A program made the translations under genes and the position numbers. The notes beneath the pieces are model-generated. The model was not told the origin of the DNA, searched no databases, and was given only the letters and a program-made list of their open reading frames with translations. Of a stretch of 64,000 nt of DNA, positions 58,199 through 64,000 are shown one piece after another; position 1 is the stretch's first letter; each line of letters starts with the position of its first letter. The stretch is taken from the NCBI GenBank assembly GCA_937975705.1, contig CALJTX010000048.1, positions 1 to 64,000 of the forward strand, in the 5' to 3' direction. The DNA is from an uncultured Flavobacteriia bacterium (lineage in GTDB: Bacteria; Bacteroidota; Bacteroidia; Flavobacteriales_D; Crocinitomicaceae).

Positions 58199-60523
58199 AT
58201 GGCTAAAAATCTTGTTATCGTCGAGTCTCCTGCAAAAGCAAAAACCATCGAGGGTTACCTCGGCAAAGACTTCATCGTGAAGTCCAGCTATGGCCACGTC
58301 CGAGACCTCGCCAAAAAAGGCATTGCAATTGACATCGAGGCAAGTTTTGCACCCCAATACGAAGTGAGCCCAGACAAAAAACAAGTGGTTGCAGAGCTCA
58401 AAAAATTAGCCAAGGCAGCCGACACCGTATGGCTCGCGACCGATGAAGACCGCGAAGGAGAAGCCATTTCTTGGCACTTGTACGAAACGCTTGAACTGCA
58501 AAAAAAAGACACCAAGCGCATCACTTTCAATGAAATTACCAAAACGGCCGTTACACGCGCCATCGAAAACCCTCGACAAATCAATCAAGAACTCGTCGAT
58601 GCCCAACAAGCGCGCCGCGTGCTAGACCGCATCGTTGGTTTTGAACTCTCGCCAGTACTTTGGAAAAAAGTGCGTCCGAGCTTGTCTGCAGGTCGCGTGC
58701 AGTCTGTTGCCGTCAGGCTAATTGTAGAGCGCGAACGCGAAATCAATCAGTTCAACACCGAAGGATTTTACCGCGTTCAAGGGCAATTTTTAACGGAAAA
58801 TGGCGTGCTCAATGCCGAGCTCAACCAACAACTTGCCGATAAAAACGCAGCGCTGCAACTCTTAAATGAAGCACAAAAAGCGCAATTTACAGTTGAAGAC
58901 GTTCAGCAGAAACCCGCCACAAAAAGCCCGGCAGCGCCCTTCACCACCTCGACCCTACAACAAGAGGCCAGCCTCAAGCTCGGCTTTTCGGTCAGCAAAA
59001 CAATGAGTGTGGCGCAAAGACTTTACGAAGCAGGATACATCACTTACATGCGTACCGATTCTGTCAATCTATCGCAAACCGCAATTGACGCAGCCAAAAG
59101 TGCGATTACCGAACTTTATGGCGCAAACTATTCCAAGCCAACAAAATACAGCACAAAAAGCGCCGGAGCACAAGAAGCCCACGAAGCCATTCGCCCTACT
59201 GACTTTACACGCCCAAGCATCCAAGCTGAACGCGACGAAGAACGTTTGTACGAACTCATCTGGAAACGCGGAATCGCTAGCCAAATGGCCCACGCCCAAC
59301 TCGAAAGAACATCCATCAAAATCAAAGGGCTCAGCAATCCTTATTATTTCCAAGCCAAAGGAGAAGTCTTGATATTTGATGGCTTTTTGAAAGTGTATTT
59401 GGCAGCTACTCTAGACGACGAACTCGAAGAAAACAACGAAACTGAAGGTCTTTTGCCGAAAGTAAGCGTTGGTGCTCCGCTCACCCTACAAGAAAGCACC
59501 GCTACAGAGCGTTTTAGTCGTCCGCCTTCGCGCTACGTAGAAGCTTCTTTGGTTAAAAAACTCGAAGAACTCGGTATTGGTCGTCCATCTACCTATGCAC
59601 CGACCATTTCTACAATTCAAAAACGCAATTACGTCGAGAAACAAGAACGAGAAGGCGCCATTCGCAAATACGCCCAACTCAAACTGGATCAGTCTGGTAT
59701 TCAAGAAATAGAAAAATCAGAAACGACAGGCAAGGAGAAAAACAAGCTCTCTCCTACGGATATCGGAATTGTTGTTACCGACTTTTTAGTGGACAATTTT
59801 GGACAAATCCTCGATTACCAATTTACGGCAAAAGTAGAGGCCTCCTTTGACGAAATCGCCAACGGACAACTCAACTGGACAGACATGCTGCAATCTTTCT
59901 ACGGTCCGTTTCATTCGACGGTAGAAAACACGCTCGAACACTCCGAAAGAGCTACAGGCGAACGCGAACTCGGGACAGATCCAAAAAGTGGTCGCAAAAT
60001 CATTGCCCGCATTGGTCGTTTTGGCCCCATGATTCAAATTGGCGACGAAAAAGCAGACGGGCTCAAACCACAGTTTGCCTCTTTGCAAGGCAACCAATCC
60101 ATCAACAACATCACGCTCGAAGAAGCGCTCAAACTTTTTGAATTACCAAAAGTACTCGGCGAACACAACGAGGAAGTTGTGAAGGTGAACATCGGGCGCT
60201 TTGGCCCCTATGTGCAGGTGGGCAAGCGTTTTTGCTCCATTCCTAAAGAAGAGGACCCCATGTCTATTAGCCTTGAAAGAGCCATCGAACTAGATGCCAT
60301 CAAGCAAGATGAAGCTGCCAAAGCAATTATCAAAACTTTCGAAGAAAACGCAGATGTGCAATTGCTCAATGGCCGTTACGGTGCGTATCTCAAGATAGGT
60401 AAAGACAATTTCAAGCTTCCAAAAGACTGCAAACCAGAAACATTGAGCTTAGCTGAGTGCATGGAAATTGCAGCCAATCAGCCCGTAAAAAGCGCTAAAA
60501 AACGTCCGATTCGAAAAAAATAA
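58199..60523 (+). CDS. topA: DNA topoisomerase I
   Basis: Type IA topoisomerase that relaxes negative supercoils; 774 residues. The Toprim domain begins AKNLVIVESPAKAKTIEGYL, with the acidic ATDEDREGEAISWHL near residue 80. The active-site Tyr is in YITYMRTDSVNLS near 284, and ELGIGRPSTYAPTISTIQKR lies near 462. Three C-terminal repeats of the GRFGPYVQVG type (IGRFGPMIQIG, IGRFGPYVQVG, NGRYGAYLKIG) replace the zinc fingers of E. coli TopA. The protein ends in a basic tail (KKRPIRKK). It is divergent from miaB and probably leads the ssb-gldE-gldD-folK run; the gap to ssb is 24 bases. Confidence 0.96.
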   Translation: MAKNLVIVESPAKAKTIEGYLGKDFIVKSSYGHVRDLAKKGIAIDIEASFAPQYEVSPDKKQVVAELKKLAKAADTVWLATDEDREGEAISWHLYETLELQKKDTKRITFNEITKTAVTRAIENPRQINQELVDAQQARRVLDRIVGFELSPVLWKKVRPSLSAGRVQSVAVRLIVEREREINQFNTEGFYRVQGQFLTENGVLNAELNQQLADKNAALQLLNEAQKAQFTVEDVQQKPATKSPAAPFTTSTLQQEASLKLGFSVSKTMSVAQRLYEAGYITYMRTDSVNLSQTAIDAAKSAITELYGANYSKPTKYSTKSAGAQEAHEAIRPTDFTRPSIQAERDEERLYELIWKRGIASQMAHAQLERTSIKIKGLSNPYYFQAKGEVLIFDGFLKVYLAATLDDELEENNETEGLLPKVSVGAPLTLQESTATERFSRPPSRYVEASLVKKLEELGIGRPSTYAPTISTIQKRNYVEKQEREGAIRKYAQLKLDQSGIQEIEKSETTGKEKNKLSPTDIGIVVTDFLVDNFGQILDYQFTAKVEASFDEIANGQLNWTDMLQSFYGPFHSTVENTLEHSERATGERELGTDPKSGRKIIARIGRFGPMIQIGDEKADGLKPQFASLQGNQSINNITLEEALKLFELPKVLGEHNEEVVKVNIGRFGPYVQVGKRFCSIPKEEDPMSISLERAIELDAIKQDEAAKAIIKTFEENADVQLLNGRYGAYLKIGKDNFKLPKDCKPETLSLAECMEIAANQPVKSAKKRPIRKK

Positions 60524-60547
60524 CTATTATTGATTGAAAAATATCAA

Positions 60548-60988
60548 ATGAACGGCAGTGTCAACAAAGTTATTTTAATCGGGAATTTGGGCAAAGACCC
60601 AGACGTCCGCCGCTTGGAAAATGGCGCAGTAGTTGCCTCTTTTCCTTTAGCTACCTCCGAAAATTACACCGACAAACAAAGCGGTGAAAAGAAAGAAATT
60701 ACCGATTGGCACGACATCGTACTTTGGCGAGGCCTTGCTGAGGTAGCGGATAAATACCTGCGCAAAGGCAGTAAAATTTATGTGGAAGGCAAGCTCAAAA
60801 AACGCTCCTGGACCGACAAAGAAGGGCAAATGCGTTACGCCACAGAAGTTGTAGGCGACGAGCTCACCATTCTTACCCGCGCCGAGCAAACCGAACGCCC
60901 GAGCAATTACGGCAATGAAGGAAAGCCAAATAACCCGACACCAATGAGCGGACTCGCCTCAGATGCAGCCGACGACCTCCCTTTTTAA
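60548..60988 (+). CDS. ssb: Single-stranded DNA-binding protein
   Basis: A 146-residue SSB. The OB fold runs from NKVILIGNLGKDPDVRRL to about residue 110 with the usual aromatic residues (DWHDIVLWRGLAEV). A short flexible linker (about 112-140) leads to the acidic tip DAADDLPF that binds partner proteins. The ATG at 60548 (MNGSVNKVIL) was chosen; the six codons before it begin with TTG and are not family-like. Three bases separate it from gldE, the same ssb-gldE-gldD order known from Flavobacterium johnsoniae (from memory). Confidence 0.96.
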   Translation: MNGSVNKVILIGNLGKDPDVRRLENGAVVASFPLATSENYTDKQSGEKKEITDWHDIVLWRGLAEVADKYLRKGSKIYVEGKLKKRSWTDKEGQMRYATEVVGDELTILTRAEQTERPSNYGNEGKPNNPTPMSGLASDAADDLPF

Positions 60989-60991
60989 ACC

Positions 60992-62329
60992 ATGAATTCA
61001 GCTATAGAACCTCCGAGTCTCGAAGCATCGCTTTTTGATTTTCATTTCCAAATTAGCGATGCAAGCTACCTTTACCTCCTGATCATTCTCTTGCTGCTTT
61101 TGTTTTCAGCGTTTGCCTCGGGTGCTGAAAGTGCCTATTTCTCGCTCAAACCCAAAGACAACGCAGTCTTAAAAGACAATCCGTCTCCGCGAGCCAAACT
61201 GATTTTAACGCTATTGTCAAAACCGCAAGAGCTATTGGCTACCATCCTCATTTTCAACAATTTTGTGAATGTAGGGATTGCCATTTTATCTTCCTTTGTA
61301 CTCACCGACCTCTTTCCTTCAAGCGGCGATTTCGCCATATGGCGTTTTGTCATCGAAGTACTTGGCATCACTTTGTTAATTTTACTTTTTGGGGAAGTCA
61401 TTCCTAAAATTTTCGCCAATCGCAATGCCTTAAAAGTGAGTTTACTAGCTGCATATCCACTGCGCTTCCTCAGTAAAATGCCGCCGATATCTTGGCTCAA
61501 AATTATTTTAGTTCGGGGCACAAATTTCATTCAAAAACTAGGCAACAAAGGTGCTACTATCAATCAGAACGAACTCGAACAAGCTGTCGCTTTGACTAAA
61601 TCAGATGGCGGATCCCTCGAAGAACATAAAATATTAGAAGGCATCGTGCGCTTTGGCAAAACCGAAGCTTCAGAAATCATGACCCCCCGCGTCGAGGTCG
61701 AGGACATCGACGCCGCAGACTCCTTTGATCTGGTCCTGAATAAAATTATTGAAGTAGGTTATTCACGCATTCCCGTATTTAGTGAAAGCCCAGACAACAT
61801 CATCGGCATTCTTTACATCAAAGATTTGCTACATCATTTGGATCAACCAGCTCAATTTGATTGGGCACAAGTTCTACGGAAACCCTATTTTGTGCCCGAG
61901 AACAAAAAAATCAACGACCTCCTGCAAGAATTTCGCAACATGAAAATGCACATGGCGGTAGTTGTGGATGAATACGGCGGTGCAAGTGGCATCATTACCT
62001 TAGAAGACATCCTCGAAGAAATTGTTGGCGATATCACCGATGAATTCGACGACACCGAAATTCAATATACCAAACAAGCGGACAACATCTTTCTTTTTGA
62101 AGGCCGCACCTCACTCAACGACCTACTTAAAATCATTGGTGAGCAGCACGAATCGAGCATTGAAGCAGCGCGCGGTGAGGCGGAAACCCTCGGCGGATTG
62201 GTGATTGAAGTAGCTGGAAGAATTCTCAAGAACAACGAATATATCGTGTTGGGGCCGCTCAAACTAATTGTAGAATCGTCTGACAAAAAACGCGTTAAAT
62301 CTGTAAAAGTCTGCATTGATGAAAATTAA
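60992..62329 (+). CDS. gldE: Gliding motility-associated protein GldE
   Basis: A 445-residue membrane protein of the CorC/CNNM class. An N-terminal DUF21 domain with about four membrane segments (about 28-190; FASGAESAYFSLKPKD, LLFGEVIPKIFANRNAL) is followed by a CBS-domain pair (about 225-345; ASEIMTPRVEVEDIDA, VVVDEYGGASGIITLEDILE) and a CorC_HlyC C-terminal domain (about 360-440). General relatives are Mg/Co transporters, but the ssb upstream and gldD downstream identify GldE. In F. johnsoniae GldE supports GldD in T9SS and gliding (family knowledge). It overlaps gldD by 11 bases. Confidence 0.93.
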   Translation: MNSAIEPPSLEASLFDFHFQISDASYLYLLIILLLLLFSAFASGAESAYFSLKPKDNAVLKDNPSPRAKLILTLLSKPQELLATILIFNNFVNVGIAILSSFVLTDLFPSSGDFAIWRFVIEVLGITLLILLFGEVIPKIFANRNALKVSLLAAYPLRFLSKMPPISWLKIILVRGTNFIQKLGNKGATINQNELEQAVALTKSDGGSLEEHKILEGIVRFGKTEASEIMTPRVEVEDIDAADSFDLVLNKIIEVGYSRIPVFSESPDNIIGILYIKDLLHHLDQPAQFDWAQVLRKPYFVPENKKINDLLQEFRNMKMHMAVVVDEYGGASGIITLEDILEEIVGDITDEFDDTEIQYTKQADNIFLFEGRTSLNDLLKIIGEQHESSIEAARGEAETLGGLVIEVAGRILKNNEYIVLGPLKLIVESSDKKRVKSVKVCIDEN

Positions 62330-62897
62330 ATTACTTCTCGCTTATTTAGGATTATGGCTCCTGGTAGCCTGTGGCGAAGCCAATCCAGTGCCTAAACCGA
62401 GTACTTTTTTGCGCACTGAGTTCCCAGACCATGCCTATCGCAACTACACCAGCCCTAACGACTTCAAATTCAAATTGGCAAATGCATTTATGCCAAAGAA
62501 ATTTTCACAATCCAAAAACAACTACAGCGTTCAAGAAATAGATCTAGGACCCCTCAATGGCACCCTCTTTTTATATTATCTGCGCATCCCTACCAAAGAT
62601 TCATTACCCGAAATCATCAATTTCGCCAACGACAAAGTAGACGAGCATAAAATCATGGCCGATAAAATAGACTTCGAACAAATTATCGCGCCTCAAAAAC
62701 GCGTTTACGGTACGTTTTTCGAACTCAAAGGCAATGTAGCTACCAATTTCCAGTTCTACCTTACCGACTCTACCCAGCACTTTCTGCGCGGAGAAGTCTT
62801 GCTCAATTGCAGGCCCAACTATGACTCGCTGCGGCCCACGCTGCAGTACCTGAAATCAGATTTACAAGAACTCGTGCATAGTTTTAAATGGAAGTAA
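62319..62897 (+). CDS. gldD: Gliding motility lipoprotein GldD
   Basis: A 192-residue lipoprotein; the signal peptide MKIKLLLAYLGLWLLVAC has the lipobox LVAC. The start at 62319 replaces a TTG one codon upstream. The mature N terminus, VPKPSTFLRTEFPDHAYRNY, is the characteristic P-K-P-x-x-x-x-R-x-x-x-P start of GldD, and DSLPEIINFANDKVDEHK and GTFFELKGNVATNFQFYLT agree. GldD is required for T9SS function and gliding in Flavobacterium. Here it fits the three T9SS cargo proteins in the window. It overlaps folK by ten bases. Confidence 0.93.
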   Translation: MKIKLLLAYLGLWLLVACGEANPVPKPSTFLRTEFPDHAYRNYTSPNDFKFKLANAFMPKKFSQSKNNYSVQEIDLGPLNGTLFLYYLRIPTKDSLPEIINFANDKVDEHKIMADKIDFEQIIAPQKRVYGTFFELKGNVATNFQFYLTDSTQHFLRGEVLLNCRPNYDSLRPTLQYLKSDLQELVHSFKWK

Positions 62898-63319
62898 GCG
62901 GTAACAACAGGGTAGTGATTGCTTTTGGCTCCAATTTGGGCGACAAAGAAGCGCACATTCAAAAAGCCATCGACGCACTTTCAACAACATGTGGCTTCGT
63001 GGCCCAAGTTTCTCCCTTTTACCATAGCGCTCCAGAAGGTTTTGTTTCAGAAAATCAATTCGTCAATGGCTGTCTGCTTTTATTGACTGATCTGAATCCT
63101 TATGTGCTCCTCAAAGAATTAAAAGCCATTGAAAAAAATCTAGGCCGCATTCAAAAAACTGCGCAATACGAAGACCGCTGTATTGATCTGGACATCATCT
63201 TTTATGAAAGTCTCTGCATCCAAAGCCCTGATTTACAAATACCCCACCCGCGATATCAAGAACGCGAATTTGTAATGATTCCCCTCCAGTCTTTGAATTT
63301 GGATTTTAATCCGCTTTAA
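62888..63319 (+). CDS. folK: 2-amino-4-hydroxy-6-hydroxymethyldihydropteridine pyrophosphokinase
   Basis: Transfers pyrophosphate from ATP to 6-hydroxymethyldihydropterin in folate synthesis, directly after the FolB step; 143 residues. Motifs: AFGSNLGDKEAHIQKAIDAL, SPFYHSAPEGFVSENQFVNG, LKELKAIEKNLGR and the metal-binding DRCIDLDIIFY, and the C-terminal IPHPRYQEREFVMIPL. In place of the usual PRTIDLD this protein has DRCIDLD, but both catalytic aspartates are kept. It is the last gene of the ssb-gldE-gldD run. Confidence 0.95.
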   Translation: MEVSGNNRVVIAFGSNLGDKEAHIQKAIDALSTTCGFVAQVSPFYHSAPEGFVSENQFVNGCLLLLTDLNPYVLLKELKAIEKNLGRIQKTAQYEDRCIDLDIIFYESLCIQSPDLQIPHPRYQEREFVMIPLQSLNLDFNPL

Positions 63320-63375
63320 TTTTTCTAAAATTTAAGATCTTAAACTTAAAAATTAGCGATGTTAAATTTATTCCC

Positions 63376-63383
63376 TAATTTTG
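63376..63383 (+). promoter_or_regulatory. Promoter -7 element for the OmpA-like lipoprotein
   Basis: Reads TAATTTTG, exact TAnnTTTG, about 21 bases before the ATG at 63408. No TTG at the -33 position; TTAAATTTATT lies immediately upstream. Confidence 0.5.
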
Positions 63384-63407
63384 CAAGGAATCATAAAAAT
63401 TAAACTC

Positions 63408-64000
63408 ATGAATTTCACTCGCTTAAACGGAACCTTACTCATCGGAACTGCGGCGTTTTTTGTTGCTTCTTGCGACTTAGTAAAAGACATCACCTATACG
63501 GTAAACCCGAATCCATTAGAAATGCACGGCGATTCCGTGAAAGTAAGCATTACCGTGAATGTTCCTGAAAAAGGCATTCAAAAAAAGGCGAAAGCTGAAA
63601 TCACCCCAAAAATTGGTTCTACTGCTGTAGGTACTTGGTATGTGAACGGTTCTAAAGTAACCGGTAACGGCACCACCATCGATTTCAAGACGGGCGGTAC
63701 AGCTACTTTTGAGCAAACACTTGCTTACGACCCTTCTATGGAAGCTGCTGATTTAATCATCACCGGTAAATTGTACAAGCAAACCAAAGAAAAAGGCGCG
63801 CTTCCAGAGACAAAAATTGCAGACGCAACTATTATTACGCCGTATCTTGTTGACAAAACTTTTAAAGTACTCACTGAGCAAGATGCATTGGTTCGTCAGT
63901 TTGACAAAACCACAACCGCTACTTTTAACTTTGAAAAAGGAAAATCTGATATTCGCGCAAACGAAGTCAAAGACGCAGACATCCTTGCTCTTATGGCCTG
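63408..64000 (+). CDS. OmpA-like lipoprotein, 3' partial
   Basis: The first 197 residues of a lipoprotein that runs off the window edge. The signal peptide MNFTRLNGTLLIGTAAFFVA ends in Ser-Cys, lipobox VASC. The mature part is beta-rich and starts DLVKDITYTVNPNPLEMHGD, with SVKVSITVNVPEKGIQKK and repeated Thr/Ala-rich strands. The visible end, ATFNFEKGKSDIRANEVKDA, looks like the start of an OmpA peptidoglycan-binding domain. Proteins of this layout are common in Bacteroidota and may tie the outer membrane to peptidoglycan. The position after gldD/folK does not prove a T9SS link. Confidence 0.75.
   Translation, partial: MNFTRLNGTLLIGTAAFFVASCDLVKDITYTVNPNPLEMHGDSVKVSITVNVPEKGIQKKAKAEITPKIGSTAVGTWYVNGSKVTGNGTTIDFKTGGTATFEQTLAYDPSMEAADLIITGKLYKQTKEKGALPETKIADATIITPYLVDKTFKVLTEQDALVRQFDKTTTATFNFEKGKSDIRANEVKDADILALMA

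Noticed and set aside
1..64000. CRISPR arrays, insertion sequences, prophage or integrative elements
   Set aside because: No regularly spaced repeats, transposase or integrase motifs, terminal inverted repeats or target duplications were seen; gene order and composition look like core chromosome throughout.

Overview
This window is a compact stretch of chromosome from a member of the Bacteroidota, most likely Flavobacteriales (possibly near Fluviicola or other Crocinitomicaceae; the family is an inference). The evidence is three proteins with C-terminal type IX secretion (T9SS) sorting domains, the gliding/T9SS genes gldE and gldD, a TonB-dependent receptor with an N-terminal carboxypeptidase-regulatory-like domain, promoters that match the Bacteroidota -33/-7 consensus (TTG, about 17-23 bases, TAnnTTTG) and almost no Shine-Dalgarno sequences. 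No insertion sequence, prophage, CRISPR array or rRNA operon was seen. No gap without a gene exceeds about 250 bases.

Layout. 1-7.2 kb: the 3' part of dsbD, a two-gene uncharacterised envelope pair, and topB. 7.2-15.4 kb: argS with an arginase, two small exported proteins, ftsK and a double VOC-domain protein. 15.4-22.5 kb: a patatin/beta-barrel phospholipase, an rlmL-type methyltransferase, citrate synthase and a dipeptidyl peptidase IV. 22.6-30.4 kb: a five-gene operon encoding a lamin-tail-domain T9SS protein, a TonB receptor, a T9SS-secreted endonuclease and a 5'-nucleotidase split into two polypeptides. It reads as a system for using extracellular nucleic acid and is the most interesting locus here. 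30.5-36.8 kb: a T9SS beta-helix protein, gltX-folB, rdgB, an Omp85-type protein and a 47-residue lipoprotein.

36.8-44.1 kb: pyrF-prfA; a peroxide-defence locus (ahpC, thioredoxin and a small conserved protein) divergent from an oxyR that keeps both redox cysteines; trigger factor; tRNA-Leu(UAG) with its own promoter and terminator; and an Mla-type lipid ABC transporter pair. 44.1-51.5 kb: a SprT-like protein, manC and dusB, then an envelope cluster of two related large proteins and a lipoprotein, then a SRAP (YedK) protein. 51.5-58 kb: groL-groS, secG, a TPR-like protein, lptE, a sigma-54-type AAA+ regulator and miaB. 58-64 kb: topA, ssb, gldE, gldD, folK and the start of an OmpA-like lipoprotein.

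Together the genes cover translation, DNA topology and segregation, envelope biogenesis (Omp85, LptE, SecG, Mla, GldD/E), peroxide resistance and nutrient scavenging from polymers (DPP IV, endonuclease, nucleotidase). Several starts were moved from the longest open frame to one that fits a signal peptide, a promoter or a neighbouring gene. These choices are stated in each entry.
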